NCBI GenBank assembly: GCA_963989245.1
Contig: OZ022345.1
Coordinates: 24,247,196 to 24,311,195 of the forward strand
Origin: Nansenia antarctica
Taxonomy: Eukaryota > Chordata > Actinopteri > Argentiniformes > Microstomatidae
Reading direction: 5' to 3'
DNA length: 64,000 bases
The position numbers and the translations under genes were made by a program. This document shows, in pieces, positions 52,626 through 63,800 of the stretch. A model generated the notes under the pieces. That model had not been told where the DNA came from. It worked only from the letters and a program-made list of their open reading frames with translations, and made no database searches. Within the stretch, counting starts at the first letter, position 1. Each line of letters starts with the position of its first letter.

Positions 52626-53198
52626 TGTTACGTTCTACATTCACTAGGGAGAATAAGAAGTAACAAAAGATACAGGTGTTATGTAATATGGGTATTTATT
52701 ACATAAGGGTAAATTAAAAGTCACAATGGGTCAGATAAACACAGAATTAGAACTAACAAATGCCTCCTATTTCAAATAAACAATAAACTCATCCCGTGGA
52801 TGGTAAAATAAACAATAACAATAAACAGGTTTCAAACATGGTATTACTTATCAAATATCACTAACACAGGTATCAAATAATTCACTAAACAAATATCACT
52901 ACAAACAAATTAAACCACCAGCATGGCATAACAAAATGGTGGGAACTGTGTGAATGGATCACACAGCTCCTGATGGTTCTCTCTCCAGGTCTTTTGTAGG
53001 GTGTGGCATCTGATGATTGGTTGGGGGTTGATTATTGGCTGGTGATGATTGGCTGGAGATGATTGACCACTGCTGGAGTTGATTGGTAATTATCACAGGG
53101 GGGGGGGGGTGGATCCCCTGGACTGGACTTATGGCTGTTAAAAAGACATACACACAAATACACAGACACAGACAACCAGGCTACTCATATCCGTCACA
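52626..53198 (-). repeat. Solo LTR, 573 bp
   Basis: TG...CA ends (TGTTACGTTC to ATCCGTCACA) and a 5-bp duplication ACACG at 52621-52625 and 53199-53203. On the minus strand it carries an AATAAA-type signal at the same relative place as the sushi LTR, so the orientation is probably minus. No internal retrotransposon sequence. Confidence 0.8.
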
Positions 53199-53219
53199 AC
53201 ACGTTTGGGCCAAACACAA

Positions 53220-53491
53220 TATACAGTGCCTATAGAAAGTCATCACACCCCTTCATTTTTTCCACATTTTGTTGTGTTGTAGAGTCAATTTAAAATTGAT
53301 TAAATAAAAAAAGTAATTGTTGCTCATTTGTTGCTCATTTTAAGAGTGTTATTGCAAAGGGTATGAATGACACAAGGTATTTCTCTTTTTCAATTTTAAT
53401 ACATTTCACAGACATTTCTAAAAACTTGTTTTCGCATTATGGGGTATTGTGTGTGGACATTTTTTTTTATTTAGTACATTTTTGGAAAAAG
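53220..53491. mobile_element. Tc1-like transposon left end
   Basis: TACAGTGCCTATAGAAAGTC resembles Tc1-type ends of fish, followed by non-coding sequence. The matching right end was not found. Confidence 0.5.
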
Positions 53492-54070
53492 TGTTATTAT
53501 GCCACAGTAGTTTGGGGGCTCAAGAACACGACACCGGAGGCAGAATACTGTGTTAACCCCTTAGGGTATTTATTTACAGTGTAGAGAGGTGGAAAAACAG
53601 ATATGATGAGCCCGGGGGTTTCAGCCCGGCGGGCTGGCGTTAGTGGCTGGCGTGGGCTGTAGGAGACAGAGAAACAGGGTGAGTCTCCACGGTAGGCCAG
53701 TACAAAAGATATGTGCACATCCAAAAAACCACGAGAGGATTTGTAAAAGGAAAAAATACAAATCACAAGTCACAAGAGAATTTGTATATGGGTAAATACA
53801 AATCACAAAAATAGTCATGAGAGCATAGTACACGAATGGTAAACAGCGGATACTTGCCAGGCCATTCTTAAGGAAGAACTGACGATGAATGAATGAAAGT
53901 CCATGGTAGATGTAGCCAGAGGGTTGATTCGGAGTGGAGACAGGTGTGCTGGTCTGGCTGTGGCTGGATAACTATCCAATTAACGTGACAAGCCTCACCT
54001 GCGGCGGAGAGCACGCTGTGCTCGAGTTGTGGGGGCGGGGGAGGGTGTGTGTGGAGGCCCAGCCGTAACA
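53492..54070 (-). repeat. Diverged solo LTR of the sushi family
   Basis: Clearly related to the LTR at 35267 (shared ACACGACACCGGAGGCAGAA, TAGGGTATTTATTTACAGTG and GAAGAACTGACGATGA), ending CAGCCGTAACA. It has many differences and no matching target duplication, so it is older. The GAAGAACTGAC self-priming word is conserved (53873-53883). Confidence 0.85.
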
Positions 54071-54571
54071 CGTGTGATGACACACTGTAATGCTACACTG
54101 TATATCTCAGTATGTCCTGTATCAAACTTAATATAAAGTTCAAATACACTTTGCATCTACAATGTACACGTAATTTCTATTTGTTTTTGTTTTGAAAGAA
54201 CAGGCCAACAGATATTGTTGTAATAAGACAAATTGTACAATAACAGTTTATTTAGTATCAGAGGCTAGTCTACCTTGTTTTGAGTTTTTCCCTAACAACG
54301 TAAAGTTGTTTCTTTGGGAACTCTATGGAATTAAATCAAGTTAAATGTGTGTGCCAGTTGTGACTAGGTCTTTATTACCAACATACTGGGAAAAAAATTT
54401 AAACCTTTAATTGAAGTATATTGCACCCCTGCATTTAATACTTCGTCCAACCTCCCTTGAATAGCAAGGAGTCTTCTCCTGTAACATCTAGTAAGGTTGG
54501 AGAATACAGAGCAAGGAATCTGAGACCATTCCTCTTTACAGCATCTCTCCAGATCATCCAGGGTCCTAGCT
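54071..54571. other. Non-coding, probable DNA transposon remnant
   Basis: AT-rich with no gene. The part from 54430 (CTTCGTCCAACCTCCCTTG) to 54560 looks like the interior of a fish DNA transposon, but I cannot assign it. Confidence 0.35.
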
Positions 54572-54573
54572 TA

Positions 54574-55215
54574 GGGCTTTCACACCGGCAAAGAACCGTT
54601 CCGGTTCTCGTTCGCGAACCAAGTATGGAACCGGCCGGCGCGTCCAGACCAAAACTCAATTGGTTCGGAGATTGAAAAGTTGGTTCGCAGCAGGAACCAT
54701 AAAATAGTGGTTCTCAAGTGGGAACCAAAACGTAGAACAGTCACGTCGTCAGTGGGTGTGTCATATTCTAGGCTGCAGAGACCAGCAAGAAGGAAGGAGA
54801 CCAAATGTAATGTAATCTATATCTAATCATTAGTGATAAAAAAATAATCAAAAGTTTCATTATTTTCTCTATCTTCCTCACATTCAGCAAACACACACGC
54901 ATGCAAATTTCGTAAGCCAATTCTATTCCAGTAATGGAGCAGCTGTGAACGCGTGTAGAAAGTGTCTTTTGTTTTGTTTCATAGAAAATAGTGTTTATTT
55001 CAAATACTGTAGTGGAAGATCTTATCCTCTTTTCCAGTGAAGTAGCTGCCATCTAGTTGTGACATTTTTTATCCCGCCCCTTCATAACCCAGCGTTGATG
55101 ACGCAGATGGTTCTGGTTACACTGGTATGAACGCGGGCTCGTTCGCCAGACAGCACCAACGTGGTTCATGAACGCGAATGCGAACCGGAACGGTTCTTTA
55201 CCGGTGTGAAAGCCC
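54574..55215. mobile_element. MITE with GGGCTTTCACACCGG ends
   Basis: About 35 bp of near-perfect terminal inverted repeat (GGGCTTTCACACCGG, AAAGAACCGTTCCGGTTC and inverse at 55180-55215), flanked by TA at 54572-54573 and 55216-55217. No coding sequence. Confidence 0.8.
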
Positions 55216-55217
55216 TA

Positions 55218-55617
55218 GCGGAAGTGAATCTACAGCCCAATGTGTTGAGATGATTTTGCTTTTTATTTTCTCAACAACAAACATGCCATAACAGTCACTG
55301 TACAAGTCTCTGTATTGGATCAGACCTCATATGTATAGAATGTTGTTAGAAACATAGCTGGCATAGTTTGCTGGTAGTGTGTGAGCACTCTAAATGCGCA
55401 ACAGAGTCACTCCATCCAAAACATATTATAAACAATGTTGTATATGTTGAAGTCACACAATGAAGCTGTTCTTCTTCGGCGTATGGGTAGTTGTTTTCCT
55501 CTCCACTCCACCAGGCTCGGGCCGAGGGGCTACCCTTTTACCACCCCGAGACCTGGTTGAGGGGCTCATCCGGGCTATATTTCTGGACACCCCTCCAGAA
55601 GCCACGTCATCGTCTCG
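55218..55617. other. Non-coding stretch
   Basis: Nothing recognised to 55460; 55460-55617 is probably the 3' UTR of the minus-strand LINE fragment that follows. Confidence 0.45.
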
Positions 55618-56541
55618 TCATTTAATACCGACAGACAGACCATGCATCCCGTTGGGTGGGTGGTACACCGGGCAATCCAGGATAACATGGTCTGCGGTTT
55701 GGTCCTCTGCGCCACACTCGCACGACGCATTTGGGGCCAAGCCCCATCTGTGCATTGATGAGCGGAAACGCCCGACGCCGGTCCGGAGACGATTGAGCCT
55801 CACCCAGGATAGCCTTGGCAAGTCCATCCCGAGGGGCTCAGGGCCGGTGACTGGGATGTGGTCACGGAGTTTGGAGGTGTTAGCCTCCCACTCCGCGCGC
55901 CACATATAATCCGCCCATCCTGCCGCACTGATGTTAAGATCTCTGCATTGCTGCCTGAGATCCTGTGCGGCAGGCACAAATGGGTGTCTCGACTTGAGAC
56001 GCTGGGAGGGCTCCGCTGTTATAGTGAGCCTATCATGGAGCAGATGGTTATTAAGCTCCACGGCCCGGCAGGCGAGACGTGCTGTGGCTCCCATGCGGCG
56101 GAGGCCTGCGGGCTGGATGCCTGCTAGGATGGGATGGTTGTCCACGGGGGTAGGACGCAGGCATCCTGTCACAATGCGCAAGGCTTCGTTTATAGGCGAG
56201 GCGATGAGGCGGGTGTGGGCACTGCGACACCATACTGGGGCGCAGTATTCACTAGTTGAATAAACGAGGGCTAGGGCTGCCGTGCGCAAGGTCCTTGCGC
56301 CGGCGCCCCAGCCCGAGCCAACCAGTCGCCTCATCAACACCACACGAGCTGTTAACTTCTTGCGCAGTGACTCGAGGTGTCGGCGAAACGTGAGCGTCCT
56401 GTCCAATGTCACGCCGAGATAGATTGGCTCAGCGGAACATGGCAGGGGAGTTCCATCTAGGTGTACTCTAAGCTCACATTTAGCCTCCCTGTTGTTAAGG
56501 TGGAAGGCAGCCGACACCGTCTTTGCCTCGCTAAGCTTCAA
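55618..56541 (-). pseudogene. I-type LINE, C-terminal part of ORF2
   Basis: A 307-residue open frame from a 5'-truncated non-LTR retrotransposon. It begins in the RT thumb (KTVSAAFHLNNREAKCELRV, YLGVTLDRTLTF). It continues through SEYCAPVWCRSAHTRLI to a C-terminal zinc motif CECGAEDQTADHVILDC (C-x-C-x7-H-x4-C form). The catalytic FADD and the endonuclease are absent. A 5' start does not exist; the Met is internal. The frame has no stop, so insertion is fairly recent. Confidence 0.8.
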
Positions 56542-56559
56542 TCTCCATTTCCGGAATTA

Positions 56560-56760
56560 TCAAATCAAATCATCTAATCAAATTGTATTTGTATAGCGCA
56601 TTTCTTACAAGATGCAAGTCAATGCGCTTCACATAGTGAACATTCTCAGTCAATCAATCAATCAATCAATACTGACAGAGCCGCAAGCAGGCAAAAGTAA
56701 AAACCTGTACACTATGTAGCCAGGAAAATTCCCTTGCAGCCCTCTATACATAGAGCGACT
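56560..56760. mobile_element. Short interspersed repeat fragment
   Basis: GTATTTGTATAGCGCATTTC with AATCAAATC at the start resembles a common fish SINE/LINE tail. A CAAT microsatellite is at 56652-56671. Confidence 0.4.
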
Positions 56761-56761
56761 A

Positions 56762-57191
56762 CTAGCCAGTTTGCCTACCAGGTGTGTTTGGTGACACTTG
56801 CTGCACGATCATACCCAATAACACCGCTCCTGTTGGCTCCGTCACAAGAGCACTGAAGGGTCTGCGTATGCTCCGTGCAGAGGTGTATGCAAACGCTGGA
56901 GTTAGCAATGTTATTGGAGAGTGGTTCGACTCTGTTTTTGGTAAATGGAAAAATCTGGCGATGTCTATGCTCTCTGCCCTCCTCATCTCTGCCACGGTGT
57001 TGATCCTGTTTGGCTGCTGCATTGTCCCTTGCATTAGAGGCCTGGCCCAGCGACTGATTACTACGGCCCTAACCAAGGTTGATGCTGGAACACAGATGCA
57101 ATTACAAATGCTTATTGCTGAGCAGCAGCAGTCACTGTTAGAGGGTGAGGAGATCATGGATCATGATACAGGAGTTGAAGATATGTTGTGA
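56762..57191 (+). pseudogene. env: Second retrovirus: transmembrane end of env
   Basis: C-terminal fragment of an envelope transmembrane subunit. It keeps the cysteine pair of the CX6CC motif (FGDTCCTIIPN), a tryptophan-containing membrane-proximal helix, the membrane span (MLSALLISATVLILFGCCIV, 56962-57025) and a long cytoplasmic tail of about 45 residues. The surface subunit and the rest of the provirus are missing; homology starts abruptly at about 56777. It differs from the env at 45.7 kb, so it is a separate family. Confidence 0.8.
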
Positions 57192-57301
57192 TTATGGAGG
57201 TTTGTGAAGGAATGGTGTAAATAAAGGCATTTGCGGTCTACGACCCATCTCACCATGTCTGGCTACAAATTCTCTGTAATGGTCATAATTTTGTTTAATG
57301 A

Positions 57302-57315
57302 CCAAAGGGGGGATT
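57302..57315 (+). promoter_or_regulatory. Polypurine tract of second retrovirus
   Basis: AAAGGGGGGATT directly before the LTR start, the plus-strand primer position. Confidence 0.7.
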
Positions 57316-58277
57316 TGTTGGGAATTTGTATTAAAATAACTAGAAGTGATAAATCATGTACTATGTGCTCATTTAAATAATATGTGACTGAGGTCAGTTG
57401 AGAACAATAGGAAGGTCACGCAAAGCCAAAAGAGAGGTTCTGTTTTTGAGCGACAAGAAGAAGACAAGCTCCTGACTAAAAGAACGTTTTATGATTCAAA
57501 CTGCCTGTAAATTACTTATTTTTACCTATGTGCTAACAACCATTTTACACCTGCTGTTATGATATTCTATTTTTCTGTACTGATTTTATACTTTCATAAC
57601 TAATGATTAATGATAAGTCTATTCTTCTATACTATATTTTAACTTGTAAATCGAATCCTAATATTACTGTGTAACTTCAATAGTTGTGTTTTCACAAGAC
57701 ATTCTGATAAGGACACTGACTCGCTCTGTGCTCACACAAGTACGGATATCACCATGACAACGGGAGGCCAGAAGGAGATAACACACAGAGAGGAGTGAAG
57801 GCCACATACCTAATTAAAACACTTGCTCGCAGCTGCAACGGATTTCGTACGGACAATTGGAAAACTACTAGATAGGGGGGGGGGGGGGAGGCACCACCCA
57901 GCCCCAAATGTTAAATCAAATGTATAAACACTATGTACCAAGGCTAAACGGGACTCTTGTTTGGTGGAGCTTCTGCAGTTAACTTGTTGACGGCTAGCTG
58001 AGACGGGCCTGCAGAGGTGAAACTAGATGGGACCACTTTTCCATGGAAATGAACTATTATTGCTTGCTGATGTGCTTGAATAAATATTATCTTAATGAAC
58101 AGTTCAGTAGTGGTGCCTAATATTTGATTGGATCATATCATCTTAAGAAGTGATATCAAGGACGTCTCGTTGAGATTAAACGAACTCGCTTGTAAGTGAC
58201 GACTCAATTAAATCGATTCTGGAGAAGTTGATCGCCTTACAAAATCGAGTGTTTACTTTGCTCCCGAGCAGGCAACA
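57316..58277 (+). repeat. 3' LTR of second retrovirus
   Basis: Starts TGTTGGGAATTTG after the polypurine tract. Contains TATAAAC near 57921 and AATAAA at 58079-58084. The end is set at GGCAACA (58277) by the TG...CA rule and is uncertain. No 5' LTR is in the window. Confidence 0.65.
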
Positions 58278-58290
58278 CTGCCCAGGCGGG

Positions 58291-59984
58291 GTGCAGACTA
58301 GGGGGGGGGGGGGGGGGGGCGGGGTGCAGAGTAGGGGGGGGGGGGGGGGGGGTGCAGACTAGGGGGGGCGGGGTGCAGACTAGGGGGGGGGGGGGGGGGG
58401 GGGTGCAGACTAGGGGGGGGGGGGGGTGCAGACTAGGGGGGGCGGGGTGCAGACTAGGGGGGGGGGGGGGGGTGCAGACTAGGGGGGGCGGGGTGCAGAG
58501 TAGGGGGGGTGGGGGGTGCAGACTAGGGGGGGTGGGGGGTGCAGACTAGGGGGGGGGGGGGTGCAGACTAGGGGGGGGGGGGGTGCAGACTAGGGGGGGG
58601 GGGGGGGGTGCAGACTAGGGGGGGGGGGGGCGGGGTGCAGACTAGGGGCGGGGTGCAGACTAGGGGGGGGCGGGGTGCAGACTAGGGGGGGCGGGGTGCA
58701 GACTAGGGGGGGCGGGGTGCAGACTAGGGGGGGGGGGGGGGTGCAGACTAGGGGGGGGGGGGGGGCGGGGTGCAGACTAGGGGGGGGGGGGGGGTGCAGA
58801 CTAGGGGGGGGGGGGTGCAGACTAGGGGGGGGGGCGGGGTGCAGACTAGGGGGGGGGGGGGGGGGGTGCAGACTAGGGGGGGGGGGGGGGGGTGCAGACT
58901 AGGGGGGGGGGGGGGGGTGCAGACTAGGGGGGGGGGGGGGGGGGGTGCAGACTAGGGGGGGGGGGGGGTGCAGACTAGGGGGGGGGGGGGGGGTGCAGAC
59001 TAGGGGGGGGGGCGGGGTGCAGACTAGGGGGGGGGGGGCGGGGTGCAGACTAGGGGGGGGGGGGGTGCAGACTAGGGGGGGGGGGGGTGCAGACTAGGGG
59101 GGGGGGGGGGCGGGGTGCAGACTAGGGGGGGGGGGGGGGGCGGGGTGCAGACTAGGGGGGGGGGGGGTGCAGACTAGGGGGGGGGCGGGGTGCAGACTAG
59201 GGGGGGGGGGGGGTGCAGACTAGGGGGGGGGGGGGGTGCAGACTAGGGGGGGGGGGGGGTGCAGACTAGGGGGGGCGGGGTGCAGAGTAGGGGGGGGGGG
59301 GGGCAGACTAGGGGGGGGGGGGGGCGGGGTGCAGACTAGGGGGGGGGGGGGGGGGGGTGCAGACTAGGGGGGGGGGGGGGGCAGACTAGGGGGGGGGGGG
59401 GTGCAGACTAGGGGGGGGGGGGGGCAGACTAGGGGGGGGGGGGGTGCAGACTAGGGGGGGGGGGGGGGGGCGGGGTGCAGACTAGGGGGGGGGGGGGTGC
59501 AGACTAGGGGGGGGGGGGGGGGCGGGGTGCAGACTAGGGGGGGGGGGGGGTGCAGACTAGGGGGGGGGGGGGTGCAGACTAGGGGGGGGGGGGGGGTGCA
59601 GACTAGGGGGGGGGGGGGTGCAGACTAGGGGGGGGGGGGTGCAGACTAGGGGGGGGGGGGGGGGCGGGGTGCAGACTAGGGGGGGGGGGGGTGCAGACTA
59701 GGGGGGGGGGGGGGGGCGGGGTGCAGACTAGGGGGGGGGGGGGGTGCAGACTAGGGGGGGGGGGGGTGCAGACTAGGGGGGGGGGGGGTGCAGACTAGGG
59801 GGGGGGGGGTGCAGACTAGGGGGGGGGGGGGGTGCAGACTAGGGGGGGGGGGGGTGCAGACTAGGGGGGGGGGGTGCAGACTAGGGGGGGGGGGGGGGTG
59901 CAGACTAGGGGGGGGGGGGGTGCAGACTAGGGGGGGGGGGGTGCAGACTAGGGGGGGGGGGTGCAGACTAGGGGGGGGGGGGGG
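58291..59984 (+). repeat. G-rich minisatellite, about 70 units
   Basis: Units of TGCAGACTA followed by a run of 8-22 guanines, often with a single C as GGCGGGG. Total 1.7 kb, strongly strand-asymmetric. Reading frames across it are only repeat translations. Starts near the end of the second retroviral LTR. Confidence 0.95.
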
Positions 59985-60640
59985 CTGCGCTTCATTGCCT
60001 CCGGGGAGAGCGACAAAAAGGGAAGTAATGAAAATTGTTTTGTGTACCGTGTGCAGACACGACAAGCATGACTGTCCACAACAGACAGCTTGCTGCACTT
60101 AATGATCATTGGGTTTTAGTTTGATTTGAGATACACCTATATAATTTATGCATATCTGTGTATCATTGGTGATTTGCATTCTGCTGCTATTGATACTATT
60201 GTTGATTGTTGTTGTTTTTATATCCTGCTGATTTTACATTACAGTTTACATTCTTGTGTTAGGTTTTCATATACTGTATGTTACTAGTTCATATGTTTAT
60301 ATGTTTATAAAAGTACACAGTTACATGCTAACTCCCCCCTGTCTATATACCCCCCTGTGAATAGGCCATATAGTGTATAGAAGTATACGTTTACATAATA
60401 GATACATTCTCAGATTCCTACCGATCACTTATCCCCCTATTTATGTCTATTTATGTCTCATTCTTGTTTTTTATTATCTTAGGACTGTGTTTTGATTGTT
60501 AGCACCTAGGGTTTGCATTTACATTTTGCTGTACCCGTTACAATGACAATAAAGATCATTCATGTTATTCCATTTGAATATTGATCTTGTATTCTGCTGC
60601 AAAAACAATGCCAATGTTTAATGAACCGGAACCCAAGAAT
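59985..60640 (+). mobile_element. Flank and LINE 3' UTR fragment
   Basis: 59985-60120 is unique. From about 60230 the text resembles a fish LINE 3' UTR and ends GTTACAATGACAATAAAGATC (as CCGTTACAATGACAATAAAG, 60534-60553). No coding sequence. Confidence 0.5.
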
Positions 60641-60658
60641 TGTACTCTGTGTATCCCA

Positions 60659-60890
60659 GTGGCGGCTGGCCAATAGAGGGCGCTGGGGCGCCGCCCCCAC
60701 CTTCACTTCCTAGTTGCGACTTGTAAAAGTTTTTTTTAAATAAACATTGTTTATTCACAAAATGCGGCTGATATTCTGTCGGCGCCTATCAGCATTCATT
60801 AAAAATCCATACAATAAACATTTTATCTGTGTGTGTGTAAAATTCACTGTTAAAATACATAGGGGAGGAGTCGGGGCGCCGGCCGAATGC
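60659..60890. mobile_element. hAT-type end fragment
   Basis: CAGTGGCGGCTGGCC is a typical hAT end. The matching right end is not clear. CCAATAGAGGGCGC within it (60669-60682) is one mismatch from the CTCF core. Confidence 0.45.
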
Positions 60891-60895
60891 AAGTC

Positions 60896-63800
60896 TATGA
60901 ATGAATGAATGAATGGACTTTATTGTCATTGCTACAGTACAGGTACCAAACAACGAAATTTAGGAGGGGTGGCTCCCCTGGTGTTAGGAAAGGAAAAAAA
61001 AAAAAACTTTAAAAAAAAAATCACAAGAAGGGAAGGAGCTGGTTTACATAAATAAAGGCTATGTACACAATCCACTGTACTATACTGTACAGATCGACGA
61101 CTAGGGTTGTCATATTGCACAATAGTATTGTTTCACGTTATTTAAAGTGTCACAGTTTGCAGGCTTGAAATGTACATGTTTGTGCCTCAGCACTACACCT
61201 GATTTTTTCAGTCCAGCAGCTGCCATACAATCCGTCCAGACTGTCCAGGGCCCAGAACTTAGGTCTTTGCTGTGTTCAGGGCCTGGACGGCCCTGTGGTA
61301 GAAGCTGTTCTTCAGTCTGTTTGTCTTAGCGGCCAGGGTCCTGAACCGCCTTTTCGAGGGCAGCCTGGTAAAGTGTACGTACCCAGGGTGGGTCGGGTCC
61401 CTGGAGATCTTGGAGGCCTTCCTGAGACAGCGTGTGTTGTACAGCTCTTCCAGAGAGGGGAGGGGGGCGCCGGTGATCTTCTGTGCTGTTCTCACGACTC
61501 TCTGTAGCGCATTTCTCTCCGCTGTTGTGCAGCTGGAGAACCAGTTGCAGATGCCGTAGGTGAGGATGCTCTCCACTGCGCCGCGGTAAAAGGTCACCAG
61601 TATCTCCTGCTTGCTGTGTTCCTTCCTGAGGACTCTCAGGGTGTATAGCCGCTGTTGTGCCCTCTTGATGGTGCCTTTTGTGTTGTCCTTCCAGGTCAGG
61701 TCATCCCGCATGTGCATCCCCAGGAATCGGAGGGTTGTGACTTGTTCAGCAGCAGGTTGTTAACCTTGCACAGCTTGCTCAGTTGCTCTACCTCATCCCT
61801 GTACGCCGCCTCGTCCCCCCCCGAGATACATCCCACCACGGTGGTGTCGTCTGCAAACTTTACGATGGAGTTGCTGGGGTGGACGGGGGTGAAGTCGTAG
61901 GTGTAGAGGTTGTAGAGGATGGGGCTTAGCACGCAGCCCTGGGGGGACCCAGTGCTGAGTCTGAGGGCTGTGGAGGTGTGGGGGCCCACCCGCACCCTCT
62001 GGGGGCGGTCGGTCAGGAAGTCCTTGATCCACACACATATAGAGTGTGATAGACCCAGGTCTAGTAGTTTGGTCACTAGCCTGTCTGGAAGGATGGTGTT
62101 GAAGGCGGAGCTGAAGTCCACGAAGAGCAGTCTCGCGTAGCTGTTTCCCCTCTCCAGGTGGGATAGAGTGGCGTGGAGAGTCGTCGCGATGGCGTCCTCT
62201 GTGGACCTGTGGGCTCTGTAGGCGAACTGGTATGGGTCCAGGTTGGGCGGGAGGCGTGTGAGTATGTGGGCCCGGACTAGTTTCTCGAAGCACTTCATGA
62301 TGATTGGTGTGAGTGCCACCGGGCGGTAGTCGTTTAGGCAGCTCACCGTGCTTTTCTTCGGGACTGGGATGATAGTTGAGGTTTTCAGGCAGGGTGGGAC
62401 GGTGGCCTGGGACAGGGACTGGTTAAAGATGTTGGTGAAAACCCCGGCCAGCTGGTCGGCGCAGTCTCTCAGCACCCGTCCCAGGACGCCATCCGGCCCC
62501 GAGGCTTTCCTGGGGTCCACCGCCTTCAGTACGCGTCTCACTTCATGCTCTGTGAGGGTGAGGCTGCTGAGAGCTGGAGAGAGTGGTGTTTGTGTTGCGG
62601 TTACCTCCGTTCGCCCCTCGTCGAACCGGGCGTAGAAGGTGTTCAGCTTTCCCACCAGCAGGGGGTCGTCCTCTGCGGCTGTGAGCCTGTTGGCTCTGAA
62701 GTTTGTCATCTGCTGAACGCCCTGCCACATCCGCCTGGAGTCGTTGCTCAGGAGGCATTCCTCAATCTTCTCTCTGTGGTCTGCCTTGGCCGCTTTGATT
62801 CCGCGCTTTAGGTTGGCCCTGGTGGAGCTGTACAGCGGTGTGCTCTTCCCTGCGAAGAAGGCGTTGTCCCTCTCGTTGATCAGTTTTTGGACCTTCCCAG
62901 TCATCCATGGCTTCGTGTTGGGGTAGACCCGGACCCGTTTGTCCACGGTGACTGAGTTGGTGCAGTTCACTATGTGGTTCAGAACCGACGACGTGTACTG
63001 TTCCAGGTCCTCATGCTCATATTCCTGCCATAGGGTGTCATTTAGGCAGATCTGCAGTGGAGCGGACCCTTTTGGCCAGGTTCTGACAGTCTTAGTGGTG
63101 ATGGGAGCACTTTTCCCCATGGTAGTGTATGCAGGGATCAGGAGGATTGACACATGGTCAGACATGCCTAGATGAGCTAGCGGACTAGCCTTGTAAGCAC
63201 GTTTGATGTTGGTGTATACCTTGTCCAGTGTTTTTTCTCCTCTTGTTGCACATTTCACATGCTGATAGAACTTGGGTAGTACTGCCTTCAGGTCGACATG
63301 AATGAAATCTCCTGCTATGATGTGAATAGCCTGTGGATCAGTGCTTTGTTGACCACTGATGGCGTCATATAGCCGCGCCAATGCTAGGCTACCGTCCGCG
63401 CTAGGCGCTATGTACACACATGTTATGAACACCGCGTTAAACTCCCTCGGGAGGTATGTGGGTCGGCATTTAACAGTCAAGTATTCCAGGTCTGGGGAGC
63501 AGTGGCTACTTTTTCGTGTTTAAGCACCAGCTATCCTTCGTCGATATTATGATCCCACCCCCTCTTGACTTGCCGCTGAGTTGCGTGCGGTCCGCCCGGT
63601 GTAGTGTCCGACCCTCCAAGCTAACTGCGGAGTCCACGATGGTGTCATTTAGCCAGGTTTCGGTCAGAATAATCACACAGCTATCTCCCACGATGTTATT
63701 TTTAGCAACTTGTAGTCTCAGTTCATCCATCTTGTTCGTCAGGGACCTGACGTTGGAAAGGAAAATACTCGGCAAAGCAGGTTTGTCAGGGCTCCGTCTT

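Noticed and set aside
58291..59984. Reading frames of Q-T-R-G-G-G or H-P-P-P repeats
   Set aside because: Direct translations of the minisatellite with no composition or start context of a gene.
60667..60720. Inverted GGGGCGCCGCCCC stem as a terminator
   Set aside because: Eukaryotic context and position at a hAT end; it is a subterminal repeat.
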